From: Xenopus tropicalis
Taxonomy: Eukaryota > Chordata > Amphibia > Anura > Pipidae
Length of the DNA stretch: 64,000 nucleotides
Assembly: GCF_000004195.4 (NCBI RefSeq)
Contig: NC_030678.2
Coordinates: 96,492,904 to 96,556,903, forward strand
Direction: 5' to 3'
Shown here one piece after another: positions 36,140-49,100 of this stretch (the first letter of the stretch is position 1; each line of letters begins with the position of its first letter). The notes under the pieces were generated by a model. It was not told the DNA's origin, ran no database searches, and was given only the letters and a program-made list of their open reading frames with translations. The position numbers were made by a program, and so were the translations under genes.

Positions 36140-36900
36140 GTAGTATGTGGCGGTATGACCAAAAATTTATATCACGGTATTTTTCAAAGTTATATCGGTG
36201 TCCCAGTATTTGACGGTATTTTTTTTTCCAATTAACATTGGTGGCCAGGGCCCCTAAATAGTTTGCAGGCAGGCAGGCACCTTCTGAAATCTGAAGGTGT
36301 ATGGGCAGCTTTATACACATAAATGTCCCTCTGCTCCATGTGCTGACGTTGCTTTGCACTCTCAGCCCCGCTGCCATGGGCTGGCACCCAGACCCCACAA
36401 TGCTCCTGTGTCACTAATCCCCCGGCAACTTGTTCTCAGGCAAATCCAAACCCCTTGTATTTAAATGATCATGTTCTTTTAATGTTGGTGCTGCAGACAC
36501 AATAACCACTGTGTTTCTTGTGCCACTTTGGGGTCTTCTGAAGCAGCTGTTTGGGGTGCACCCTGGGCCTGCAGGTGAACTCCTGCAACACAACCCCCCT
36601 CCCCAAGGGACAGGAGACTATAACTAGTGAAAAGAAAGCACCAAAGGAGACAAACAGTAATAATGTGACAAGCCTCACCCTCTGTAACTCACCTTCACAC
36701 CGTACGCCGTGCCGCTTCTGTTGCCGCTTCAGGTTGTGCCCCGTGCGTACGTGACGTCAGCGCCCGTGCGCACTGACGTCACGTACGCACGGGGCGCAAC
36801 CCGATCTACACCGTTATGGGGGTATTTAAAAAATTAATATCAGTTTTTTTAAAAAAAACTGTATTTGGTATATGGCGGTACACACTACACTACACTACAC
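36140..36900. mobile_element. Long non-autonomous repeat with TGGCGGTAT-type ends
   Basis: Near the left, ATGTGGCGGTATGACC and CACGGTATTTTTCAAAG occur; near the right, GGTATATGGCGGTACACAC occurs, with ACAAACGTA strings outside both ends (36135 and 36899). A 29-bp-arm palindrome with two CREs is inside (36732-36801). I cannot assign the superfamily. Confidence 0.5.
36732..36801. promoter_or_regulatory. Palindrome with paired consensus CRE sites
   Basis: Arms 36732-36760 and 36773-36801 are reverse complements with a single mismatch around a 12-bp loop. Each contains TGACGTCA (36752-36759, 36774-36781), the full CREB/ATF consensus, and GTGCGTACGTGACGTCA around it. The segment lies inside a repeat in rffl intron 1. 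Confidence 0.75.
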
Positions 36901-37469
36901 AAACGTACCTATTTCCACAGGTTGAAACTTTTTTTTTTTCAGGATGGATTACAATTTTTTTAGTGGTTCTAATGTTATGAGAAATAATAAATACATTTTA
37001 AAAATGACATATATCTGTATATATTGTCTTCACTACTGATCACACTAACTTCTGAAACAATTTTGCAATTCAGCTAAAGGTACCTGCAGAGAAATAACTC
37101 CTGTTACATTACTTTACTAGTCAAACCCAGAGAGCAAAAAGGGAAAATCTATACTGTTTTCACCAACAATTACATTTATAGAACGCTTCTAAACCATTGA
37201 AAATCTTTAATGAGTGTATATTGGAAAATTGCTTGGAATTACATTTTGAAAGCAGTGAAACATATTTAGATGAATTGACACAGATATCACTATTGATTAA
37301 TATTAAAAATAATTTTGCTAAAAACTAATAAGCACTGAACTACTGGGAATCCTTCAAGATTCCCTGTTTCAGTATTAGATATATGTCCCATATGCACCAT
37401 TTTTGCTTCAGCATAGATTTTTTCATTCTGGAAAACTATTCATGCAGACGTTTTAAAAACAATTTACGG

Positions 37470-37787
37470 TACAGGTATAGGATCCATTATCCAGAATGCT
37501 CAGGACCAAGGGTATTTCGGATTTCTGTAATTTGGATCTCTATCTATCTATTAAGTCTACTAAAAAAAAATCAATAAAACATTAATTAAACCCAATAGGA
37601 TTATTTTGCATCCAATTAGGAATAATTTTATCTTAGCTGGGATCAAATACAAAATCATTGTTTTATATTTAAATCCATTTTAAAAATCTGAATTATTTGA
37701 TTTAAATGGAGTCTATGGAAGACGGGCTTTCCGTAATTCAGATCTTTCTAGATAATGGGTTTCCGGATAAAAGATCCCATACCAGTA
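37470..37787. mobile_element. ACAGGTATGGGA-ended MITE, copy 2
   Basis: It starts TACAGGTATAGGATCCATTA and ends GATCCCATACCAGTA with the mirrored TTATCCAGAATGCTCAGGAC and CTAGATAATGGGTTTCC motifs. The terminal TA pair is preserved. It is more diverged than the copy at 20066-20388. Confidence 0.75.
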
Positions 37788-38730
37788 ATTAATGTAGGCT
37801 AAAATGGATTGTTAAAAACTTGCATCGATTTAAAACATTAAAAAAAAAATTCAAATAAATTGAATTTGTATTATCATCATCATCATTATCATCTGTAATG
37901 AGAATACAAACTTTTGAAAAATACAGAAATCACTCAGAAAAATCGCTAGTAATATAGGACAACTCCCACTGACTTATACATGAACTTACAAGCTTTTAGA
38001 TGCTTTTTGTGCTTAATAAATACCAAACTTTTAAGGTTTTGAAACTATAGTTTCAATTAATGAGTTTTGGTGCAAAACAAAATGTTGAATGGCATGAAAA
38101 AAAAAATCAAATTTGAACATTGATAAATCAGCCCATAAATATATGTTCCCTATGAACATCAGTGCATAGTTGCATACAGAAGGATACATTGTAACATTAA
38201 TGATCAGTGCCATACATTTATGAATCTTCATAATGACCTGAAAATTCATTGATTTTTTTTTGTTTATAATTGCTTTTTAACAGCTTATTAATGGACATTA
38301 ACTGCATTTGTGTTGCAGTAGTTATCAAAATCCTCTTCCAGTTGCTGAGTAGGCTCTCCATTTGATGTGAATTGAAGGGACAGGTGCTGCATTTACTTAA
38401 GGGGAGTTGGGGGTAAAATACCTATATTCAGCATCTGACTATCTCTTCCAGCATATATTTCTATGTGCACAAAGCCATAGACACGAGTGCGTGCTATTTA
38501 CACATGTGCTGTGAATGTGAATACTAAGGAATTACTCAAAAATGATACCTTTTGTAACAGCCCACACAGCATTTGTGTGCCATAGATTATCTTTTATAAG
38601 ATACATATTACAAGAGATATTTTCCTTTCACTGTGTTGTTCAAGCCAGGTTCTCTAAACATTAAACGGGGCCATAGGTGTACACAATTAAAATTCATTGC
38701 TCGGTGTGTATTGTTTTAACTCTAAATGAT

Positions 38731-39541
38731 TACATTGGTTCTCAAAAGTTTGTGAACTCTTTCAAATTTTATAGATTTTTTTTATGAATGTGACCTAAAA
38801 CATTGTCTACTTTTCAAACAAGTCCTAAAAGTAGATTAAGAAATTTTGTTAAACAAATGAAACAAAAATTATTATATTTGGTCATGTATTTTTGTAGAAA
38901 AACATGATCCAATAACATATCTGTGTGTGGCAAAATTAAGTCAATTGGCTTGCCATTATTGATGAATTCTGAACGATACCAGAGAATTTTAAAGGAAAAT
39001 GTCAAGACATTTGTCCATGAACTGAATCTCAAGAGCCAGTGGTTAATGCAGCAAGACAACAACAATCCTAAACACGCCAAATTCTACCAAAGAATAGTTT
39101 AAAGAAGAAAAAAGTAAATGTTCTGGAATGGCAAAGTCCTGATTTTAATCCAATTGAAATGTTGTGGAACGATGTAAAGCAAGTGGTTCATGTGAGGAAA
39201 CCTACCAACATCCAAGGGGTGGAGCTGTTCTGTATGGAGGAATGGGCTAAAAGTCGATTCAAAAACTCAGTCGGCAGAACAGTTACTGCAAATGTCCAGC
39301 TGCAGTTATTGATGCACACCAAATACTGAGAGCACAATTTACTTTTGCCACACGCAGATATGTTATTGGATCATTTTTTTTTTCAATAAATACATGACCA
39401 AATATAATAATTTTCGTTTCATGTGTTTAACTAGGATTTTCTTTATCTAATTTTAGGACTTGTTTGAAAATCGGATGATGATTTTGGTCACATTCATATA
39501 AAATATAGAAAAGGGATCACAAGCTTTCAAGCACCACTGTA
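38731..39541. mobile_element. Tc1/mariner element with long inverted repeats, internally deleted
   Basis: Inverted terminal regions of about 210 bp lie at 38731-38945 and 39330-39541; the outer ends read TACATTGGTTCTCAAAAG and, inverted, TACAGTGGTGCTTGAAAG. TA marks both borders. Both repeats contain TATTTGGTCATGTATTT and GATCCAATAACATATCTG. Between them remains only the C-terminal part of a Tc1-type transposase, so it is a dead, internally deleted copy. Confidence 0.85.
38990..39330 (+). pseudogene. Tc1-type transposase C-terminal remnant
   Basis: Plus-strand translation gives WLMQQDNNNPKHA, then after a stop VLEWQSPDFNPIEMLWNDVK, then EEWAKSRF. These are the DNDPKH and SPDLNPIEN-type catalytic blocks of Tc1 transposases (second Asp and the terminal Asp/Glu region). 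At least one stop and probable small indels interrupt it. The N-terminal DNA-binding domains and first catalytic Asp are absent. Confidence 0.8.
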
Positions 39542-40466
39542 GCTGATAGATATATCACTAGGAAACAACCCATGCTGTGTGTGCATTTTATTACACTGGA
39601 GCTGGACTAGCACTGATCCTTGGAATAACCTTCTAAGAATCTTATAAGATTATGTCTGGTACTGGTGTTTTTGTGTCACCTTGGCTGTGCTTGCTTTGTA
39701 TATGCTGTGTGAGAATGCTACCTTCCCTAATGTGTATCATTTTTTGTCAGACACTATAGCTTTTATGGAATCTGTTATCTTTATATCAGCCAGTTTGTCT
39801 TTAAATATAAAATGGAATATTTGTATAAATGGTGGCCTCTGCAATGGAAATCTGAAGTTTGGTCAGGTATTTCTTGAGAAACCTGAAAAATACTGTAGAT
39901 CAGAGACCACATCAGATTGTGCACATAGTCCTCTCTTACTGATTCTGTACACAGCCCCAGTTTGAGAAGTGGGAGCCAGCCAGATAAATTGGTGGTGGAG
40001 ACTGGATCTTGTAGCAGCTTATTGAATTTATACTGAGGTACAGACAAGGAGCTGCAACAGCAGATTGGAAGAAAGTGTAAAACAACCTAAGTTAATTGAA
40101 ATGCACTAGTCGACTGTAGGTTGATGTACATTCATAGGCAAGTATTGTTTGGTAACCAGGGGAGACTTTGCCACGCTATTCTAACCAGAATGTTTACAGA
40201 GAAGTCCTGAAACTGCCATCCATTATTCGTTGTGTTTACCTATTTTAGCCATAGTTTCTCTTTAACTTGATCATGCTTTTATACTGTACCGCTCTGAATA
40301 CATTTTGTATTAGAGCTCAAAGTGCTTCCGTTCTAACATGTAGTGCAAACTGTGAGCTTTGGCTTTGGGGTTTGTCATATCCATACTTTACAACTAGGCT
40401 CTTTCCCTTTTACTCTCTTTTACTAATACTCCAGAATTGAATTATGGACACATAAGTAGCAACATA

Positions 40467-40710
40467 GGCACATTTAGTAACACTTCAAATTTTTTTTCCC
40501 AGATTTTGTAGTAGTAAAAGTTGCAAAAAGAAAAGTCACACATTTTCTGAGATTTACCATGTTGCATAACTGCTAAAAATTAGACTATTCGAAAAAGTAG
40601 AGGTATTGGTGCTACATTTCAAAAAAGTAGCAGTTTTGCAATTTTTTCCCAAGTTGAATTTGAATTTTAAAAAGAAATGAGAAATGTTAGAGTTTTAGTA
40701 AATCTGCTCC
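40467..40710. mobile_element. Fold-back MITE with GGCACATTTAGTAA ends
   Basis: Left GGCACATTTAGTAACAC is mirrored by TTAGTAAATCTGCTCC on the right. Interior segments such as AAAAGTTGCAAAAAGAAAAG and AGCAGTTTTGCAATTTTTTCC are also opposed. It belongs to the same terminal family as 19178-19664 but has no tandem array. Confidence 0.6.
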
Positions 40711-41608
40711 AAGGTCCATATGCTGCCTTTTGGGCACTTTGAGTTGTGAATATTGGGTCTGACACTGTTATCAGCGAAACTGACCAACTAGCACTTGACT
40801 AGCGGAGGTTTTGCAAAAAGGAGCGCGTTGCTTCATTTTCAATTCATCAACGATGCACGTTAATTTATAGCAATGTGTGCTTTTCACTTTAGCTGATATA
40901 TCCTACTCCTGAGGTATTAGCAAGAAAGATGTTGCTTCTTGTTTACTTGATGATGATAAAGTATTCCTGGTTAGTTGTCTGCCTAGCTTGGATTACATTT
41001 GTGAAACTGATCCTAAAGCTTTGGCACAATTAGACCTAAGTCCCTGGTTAGTGGTCTGTGGCAGCTAATAAGCTAATTGCATATCTGTAATCTAAGGATG
41101 GGTAAACCTAGTCTATTTGATGGCTGGTCGCATGCAAGAATTTAGTGACGGCTATATAAGTTGTTTAATACCCCATACCCAGATTTGAATGTTCCTCAAC
41201 CAGTAATGACAGTAGAATTGCCATTGAGCTACAGTTTCCACAACCTTCTATATTTCTTCCCTTGAAAATACTGTATATTAATGGGAGAGCCTGTGGGTTT
41301 TAACAGTAATTTCCACTTAAAATAAACCAGTAGCATTTATTGACACAATAATTAATTGGTAAGCGATATTCTTCACATTTGCGCTGTGCTTATGTATTTA
41401 TTTTCTCTGGGTGATGTGGCTTACATTAATCAGCCATTCTATTGGGCCTCTACGGCAGTGATTTTTAACCTATGGGACAAGGCCCAAAAATGGGACCATA
41501 ATGTAAAGCTTCTTATCCCTACATAGTATTTTACTTGTGAGCTGTAAGTATGTTAAATGCACTTAGTAGAGAATTGTATGACATTAAAATAGAGCTGCAA
41601 AGAACTGG

Positions 41609-41917
41609 TACAGGTATCGGACCCATTATCCAGAAAGTTCAGAATTACGAAAAGGCCATAGACTCCATTTTAATCAAATAATTCTAATTTTTAAAAATGA
41701 TTTTCTTTTTCTCTGTAGTAATAAAACAGTACCTTGTACTTGATCCCAAATAAGATCTCATCAATCCTTTTTGGAGCCAAAACAACCCTATTGGTTTTAA
41801 TTACTGTTAAATATTTTTTTTGGCAGACTTAAGGTAAGTGATCCGAATTACAGAAAGACCCCTTATCTGGAAATCCCCAGGTCCCAAGCATTCTGGATAA
41901 TGGGTCCTATACCTGTA
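41609..41917. mobile_element. ACAGGTATGGGA-ended MITE, copy 3
   Basis: It begins TACAGGTATCGGACCCATTA and ends GGGTCCTATACCTGTA, with TA at both borders. The interior matches the copy at 20066-20388 in ATTCTAATTTTTAAAAATGA and ACAGTACCTTGTACTTGATC. It lies about 1 kb upstream of the rffl start exon. Confidence 0.8.
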
Positions 41918-42936
41918 CTGTAAAGCTACACTTGCAATTGAGGGGCTTGCATTAACAACTGCTGATTTTTGAAGCAAGAGATGAGCCTGTTTGGAGTCAT
42001 ATTTTTTTGTATAATTAAATAGATTAAATAGACTAAATAGAGCTGCATTGATTGTAAAATTTTGTAATAGTTCTAAACCATTTTTTAGCTTGAAAGCCAA
42101 GTCAAGAGGAGGGGTTTACTGGTCAACTGCATTGGGCTTCTCAGTGGGACCATACTTTCAGTTTGGGCACCTGTGCATTAAATTATTATTTATAATTGTA
42201 GCTTTAGAAAACACAGGAGAAAAATATATATCTAAAAATATAACTCCCATTAGAGTGATTACTATTTCATTATGCAGAGTTTTCAAGGAATGGTAAAGGA
42301 AGTTAGTATGCGTTTACTGCAGTTTTTGTTCCAATAAACAAATGTATTTGCATTTCCCATATGGCTGCTGTAATAGCTGTTATCTTTTTTTGTTCATTAC
42401 TTCCTTATTGCATTAAGGCATGCTGGTGATTATAGGTCAACTGATGTTTCTAGTTTTACAGGAACTTTAAGAAAAGCTTTTTAGCACTGTTCATACATTT
42501 TTATGGTTTCCCGGAAATCCTGCCAGACTAGTTTTGTGTACTTCTCTTCTCTATAAACACAGTGATAGAAGAGAATTGGTTTGACTGCAAGCAAAGCATA
42601 TGGGCAAATTATGTCAGCTGTAGGCCTCAAAATCTCTGTCTATGTCACTATGAAGCACCAGAAGTTCAATTGCTTTTCACTCTAGCCAGTGGAGCTTGAC
42701 TTCCTAACACACTGAGGGTCTGCTTTGTCAGATGATTAGGTAACCATTTAACCACCTTTAAATGCGTGAGTTGAAGTGAGTTATTTTTTAAACTTGTTTC
42801 AACTGAATTATAGAAATAATGACTAACATTAATTTGAATTTCACACGGGATAGACACCACATTTAGTCATGCCTCTGTCCTATTCATTCTGTGTTATTTA
42901 TTCATTAATCTGATTTTTTTTTTTTTTTATATAAAG

Positions 42937-43112
42937 GTTTGACTATGTGGGCTGCCTGCTGTAACTGGCTGTGTTTTGATACAGAACCACATGAAATTTC
43001 ACAGAGTGACAGAACACAAGCTTTTTCCAATTCAAACTTCAGGACCTCTCCTCCTGTTTCAGAAATCTCCTGCAAAGCTTGTGGTATCCGTTTTGCGGCA
43101 TGTGCTAGAAAG
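42937..43112 (+). CDS. rffl: rffl exon 2, start codon and first FYVE cysteines
   Basis: A pyrimidine tract (42911-42928) and ATATAAAG acceptor precede 42937. The ATG is at 42945-42947, eight bases into the exon; 56 codons follow to the donor AGAAAG|GTGAGT at 43113. The exon encodes [15 protein letters not shown] at the start, the palmitoylation-type Cys cluster (C5, C6, C10) of this family, and the first zinc pair CKAC (43-46). Phase at the end is 0. Confidence 0.92.
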
Positions 43113-46100
43113 GTGAGTGTACCATACACGTTGGTACTTGTGAACAAGGTGCAGGTATACCCAATACCCGTGAGTCGGGTGTGTTTTGGTCCAGAAGTGG
43201 GGTTGCTGGTGCAGGGTCCAGCTTTTTTTGCACCTCTACTTAAGTACTTTGTTCTATTGTCTGTGGTTACCAGGGAAGCTGTCCCTGGCAAGTTTGTGCG
43301 CTGCCATTTTGTAAACACTTAGAAAGAAGAGTGTGAATATTTTCCTTGCAGCTACTATAAAATAAAGCATGCAGGCAAATAAGAAAGATTGCATGAAATG
43401 TTAGTGTGTAATGTTTCCGGTTCCCCCTGACTTTACATATTATTGTTAAAACATGATATTTTAAATGTCACTAGAAAGATAATACCTCCATCTAGGTTAT
43501 TTAGAATTCTTAAATAGAGAAACAAAATTTTTCATGGAGTGTGCAAGATTGGGCACAGTTTTAAAAATGTGTTATCTGTGTTATCGTTTCTGAAATTCCT
43601 TATTTCATATACTGAACTTACTGAACGAGCCTAAAGGTTCAGCATCTCTATAATAGTAATGATCCAGGCCTTTAAAGTTGTCTCAAGTGGGACACCATAC
43701 TGAAATTTGTTAGAAGTGTCACGCTCAGTGTGCTGCTGGGAAGCTGACCTTAGGGATTGTAGCAAATAATCAAGCAGAAAATAATGTTTGTCATAGAGAG
43801 TGATGCTACAGGACTGATTATTACTTTCTGATACTAACTGCAAAGTGTGACAATTATTATATACATATATAAACAATTAGAAACAGCACTCACGCTTAGT
43901 ATTTAAATCAACGTGCACATCTTCCCAAGGTTTCCATGTGACCCTTAATTATACACAAGCAGACTGCACCAGCCTATATTGCAAAAAGTATATTGAATAA
44001 TACAAAAAAGTTACACCACCATTCCTGTGCACATTTACAGCAATGTTTCAAGCCCAAAGAGGGCTCTTTCTCAAACCATGTGAGCAATGGTTCCAACAGT
44101 GAAAAACGTGAATGAGCTTTATATACTATATATACATATACAGATTTTCTCTGCTAAAGGGTTGTGGTTGGCCAAAACATAATGTACCTTTCTAGCCTAT
44201 TTCTTTAGTTAAGCTTTAGTTCTCCTTTAAATAAGTTAGATGACACTGCTTGCAAGATACAGAAAGCTTCCAGAACATAAGCATCACAGCCGTGGAGATG
44301 CACTGGCACTTGCCATATTGTAATTTTTTTTTTTTTAGGATTTCAATCAAAAATATGCCCAATTTAATGGAAGGAGTTTTGCTTAGTAACTATATGCATA
44401 CATTGCTGTGTTATTGCAATTTTATTGTAGTGCTAAATAAGTATGGGAAAAGACTCACCCAACTGTTATCATCAGACCAAATTTACCACATACTCCTAAA
44501 TGTATGCTGTCCACAAATATTTGACCAGAAGCCTTTAATATGTCAAGTCTGTGTGAGTGAAGCTGTACTGTCACTAGGACTTTGTCACCTTAGGACAAAG
44601 TCAGACCTGGCGTACAGTCCACTTCTCTCCTCCTGTGTTTTTTAGACTGGCAAAGAGAAGTGGATCTGTTGTTGTCACCAGCTCTGTGCATTTCCTAACC
44701 ATGTTTCATAATTGGTTGGCTATGCCCTAATCTTTAGAGGTTTTGTATAAGAATTTATAATATGGTGTGTTTGGTGTCTCACTCTCAAAACATCCTAGTG
44801 CTGCTTTTATTTAGTTTAAAAAAAGTAGAACCTGAAAAGCAAACCAAATTGGATTTGGGAGAAAGTGTCTAGTATTCTCTCTTTCTTTTTTTTTTTCCCT
44901 CCTCATGTGGGATTCATAGTTTAAATATAGATATGGTGATAACTACATTCTTCTTTCCATATAATTATCTTGCAAAACAGCGGGGTGCAGAGCCAAATTG
45001 AAAATACACACTATAAAAATCTTCACAACATTATTGTGGACACATTGCAAAGAATACTCCAGCATTTCAGTCCTCACCTTCCTTGAGAAAGGTCCTGGTG
45101 AGAACCAAAACAGAGTATTCTGTGCAATGTGTTTACAATAGGTAAAACCTGTATAACATATTTTCAATAGAAACCCAAGACTGGATTATGTTTTAATTCC
45201 CTTCTATGTTTATATTTATTGAAATAACAAAAAACTGTTTTTCTGTTGAAGTGTTAGGAAAATGCATCACATAATGCAAACAATGTATCATATTAGCTCC
45301 AGCTCATATTCATAAATATGCAGTTTTCCATAATCAGATCATTGATTTGTATATTTCTAAATAAAACAGAATGTCACTGAATGCTTCCGTTGAAGATGAT
45401 ATTGCTTAACTTGGAATGTGCTGGTTATTTTTTGTTCTTGAATATGTGATTATTTGTAACATAACATGTGATGGAGGATTTTTATTTGTGTTGATAGATG
45501 TATAAGCTAAGGAGTGTGGTGGCTAAACACTTTTTAGTGTGCTCTTTAATAATAATTACGATATTGTGCTAAATTTGCAATGTGTTTTAATTTTCTTTAG
45601 AACCCCTGCATGGATTGCAAGAATTACTACTGTGCAGCATGTCTAATCCAGACAAACAATGGCCATTCCCTTTGTCAAGTATGCAGAAGCATCCGCTCCA
45701 CAGCCTTTGACCGAGATGAGTTGATGAAGCTAAGAGTAAAAGACTTGCGGGATTACCTAACTTTAAAAGACATTCCCATAGACCTTTGTCGAGAAAAGGA
45801 AGATCTTGTACAGCTTATTTTGTTTCATAAACCCCCAGTTTTTAGTGCCGATGGAACCAATGTGCCTACTGCTAGTTCTAACCAAAGCACCACAAATCAA
45901 AGAACAGATTCCAGCTACACACCCGGGCACCCCCCTTACAATACTTCAGCAGTAAGTTTAAAATACTTGAATAATATAAATCTCATAAATAACACAGGAT
46001 ACTTGACTCATGAGCAGCCATTATCAATATTGCTTTTAAGTTAACTTTTAGTATGTTCTACAACAGGGGTTCCCAAACTTTCTTACTCGTGAGCCACAGT

Positions 46101-49100
46101 CAAATGTAAAAAGACTTGGAGAGCATCACAAGCATCATAAATGTTCATGGAGGTGCCAAATAAGGGCTAAGATTGGCTATTGGGTAGCCTCTATGCTCAT
46201 TATCAGCTTACAGGAGGCTTTATTTGGTAGTAAATCTTGTTTTTATTCAACTAAAGCTTGCCACCAAGTCAGGAATTCAAAAATTACTACCTGGTTTGGG
46301 GCCACTGAGAGCAACATCCAAGGGGTTGGTGAGCATGTTTTAATTCTTATGTGCCAGGCTCCTCCAGCAGGGCAGGTCTGTACAATCTTCTTTTATTAGG
46401 CAAAAAAATACTTTTGGGGTTGACATGTGCTTTAATTATTCTTCCATTCATTCTTACTTTCCTTTTAGGCAAACAGAACTGGTTCATCCAATGCCCAGGG
46501 CACAGCTGGAGAACATTTGGTGGATTCTGAAGTAAGTGTTCTTATTTAAAAAATCATTAATTAATAAATGTTGTTCTGTTACTGTAAACTTTCCTGTACT
46601 ATAACACAGAAGACTTCCATTTTATTTTATGAACAGGATGAAAACAAATGTGCTCTATATAACTAGTTTAGCGTTTAACTTTTATATTTTTAACAAGAAC
46701 GTAAGTTTTAATTCATCTAAATGGTTAGAAATCTGTATACCACTTTACATGATGGGTAGCAAACTATTTACCAATGGACTAATATTTACTCTGTTTCAGC
46801 ACCATAAGTAATCTGGTATATTTGTGAAAAACATTTTCAATAGGTAAAATTACTGAGGTATAACTTGATTTTTGTGTAATAGTTTATAAACGATGTGTAG
46901 TAGCCCGAAAATGCAGCGCCAAACCACCCTAAACAGCTGCTATAAATTTGAATGTAAATCATCATCTGACAAACACCAGTATCAGTCAGTAGTAGCTTGA
47001 AAACATCACTAGGTATTTACAAAAAAATACCACTTAAATTAGCCCAGAGTGATGAACTTTAATACCCACATTAGGCAGGGCAGCCCTGATTTGTAGCTCT
47101 CCAATGGGTAGACTTTTAGATAGCTTAGGTTCATAACTGGTGTGGAGTGGGTGAATTGGACATGCTAGTAACGGCTACAGGTTTCACTTGTTTATTGAGG
47201 TCAGTTATAAATAGCTATTGCTTTACTTATTGTCATCAGTACAAGGTGTTACAAAGATTCATTTGTTTTTAATTTCATAATCATGTAAAATGCTTTTAAA
47301 CATTTGTTTCCTGTTAAAAATCTGCTTTATGTGTCTATATGATAACACATATAGGTCAAATGAAACCTTATTTTTCAATACATTTCTACAAACATTAGGA
47401 TTTTCCAAAAGAAGACAATAACCATTATTAAATTATCTCATGTATCATTTCTATTATTTAATTTGCTTATAAGACTAGGATTAATTTTAAAAAAAAGGTA
47501 TGTTTTATAATGTAAAAGAGTCCATTCTTGAACTCCTACGTTAAATATTTTACTGTCCTATAGTGGATTCATTTTGATGTTTCTAAAAAAAAATATATGG
47601 GCTGAAGGGAATTTTAAAAAGTCCACTTCTACAGCTTTTAATAACATTTTATAGCACATCAAGCTTAACTTATGTTTCTGCATAGCTACCCTCACTCATT
47701 ATATTTGTTTTCAAGTATGAGCTGCAGTTTATCATAGAGGAGTTGTGAGTGCATTTTCTTAGGCCTATTTATCCTTATTTGGAGTAAAAATATAGATGCT
47801 TCTTAAAGGACATGTCAACCCCCCAGAGACAAGCCTCACAGCACTGTTTAAATACCTGCCACTCCTATCCCTTAGAAGCAAACACTGAAGCTGCAGTGAT
47901 CCCTTGGATTTTCTCTCACTGTAGAGCTGTGTAACTCCCTCTCCCCCCTCCCTTCAGAATCTCCTTGTCTGCCTGGCGTGGTGCACATGCCCAGTTCCAA
48001 GCCGTTTTAATGAGCATGCGCATTTGAGATGAATCTCTTCTCTACACAGCAGACAATTGCATACAGCATAATTTATACTAAAGCAATAAATAACCATTTG
48101 ATCAAATAAAGAAATAGACTGTATTTGAATGAATTCAATTTATTTTATTTGCTTAAGGTTTTCTTTAAAATGCCATTGTTAGATTTACACTTTAAAACTA
48201 TCAATAAAATAAAGATTAGTCAATAAAATAAATAAAAATGTTATACAGTGACTTACTATAAGGAAATAGTTCAGGGCAATTGATGTCTATTTGGCATGTT
48301 AACAAAGCTTTGTTTAAAAAAGAAGCTTGAAAAAAAAATCCTTGAAGAGGTCAGGCAGGAGGGGCAAGGCGTGCATGCGCGTTTGTAACACACATGCACG
48401 CTCTCGATGATGTCACCTGGCAAAATGGCTGCCGGGTGACATGCAAAACAGAGCAGAAAAGAATGCGGAGGTGCAGGCTGTAGGAGGAGATTGAGGGAGC
48501 GGCACTTATGCGGTTGAGGTGGGGGTAAGGCGCCCTATCCATTAGAACAGAAATTAAAATTAGGGTTGACATCTCCTTTAATGTGTTACGTAAGAGGAGA
48601 GTAGTGTTTCTTATTTATTAAAACAGGGATTGAGAGAGCTTGTGCTTATTAAACACCGTTAAAAATATTAATATAGGTCCTGTACTAGTACCTGTATCTT
48701 TATATAGTACCATTGGTATTACCTATAATAGTTCCTTTATCTTTAGTATCTTTTATCTTTATTTTTGGAGCTGGGGTTTTCTGGATAATCATGTGGAGAA
48801 CTATGCTATAAGACTGCTAAAAATCAAAACCCACAAAAAATTAAGAACCTGTTTAAGTAGGACTTTGGGAAAGTGGCATTGGTATATTTTGGAGCTTTTT
48901 AGGAAAGGGGTTTTCATAACTGCATTGCTATTTTGGGTTTCTCAAGTTTGCTTTTAGTACCTTACCTTAGTTACATGACACACAACAGAATCATAACAAC
49001 TAAATTTTAACCAAAAATTCACAAGGCCTGTAGCACTGAAGTCACTTACCTTCAAAATACCTAATCAAAATATATTGTGAATTTATGTCTTTCAGTCATC

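Larger units (their letters stand above)
30528..42936 (+). other. rffl: rffl intron 1 (12.4 kb)
   Basis: The intron runs from the putative exon 1 donor to the acceptor before the start codon. It holds the elements listed at 32962-33137, 33354-33596, 34381-34667, 36140-36900, 37470-37787, 38731-39541, 40467-40710 and 41609-41917. A G-run/C-run pair near 30920-30948 could pair. About 33800-34210 (minus) has a 136-codon open frame without recognisable similarity. I see no additional coding exon. Confidence 0.5.

Noticed and set aside
42905..43322. Minus-strand 137-codon frame opposite rffl exon 2, and the plus-strand run-on past the donor
   Set aside because: The first is a shadow of a real exon; the second reads into the intron after a strong GTGAGT donor.
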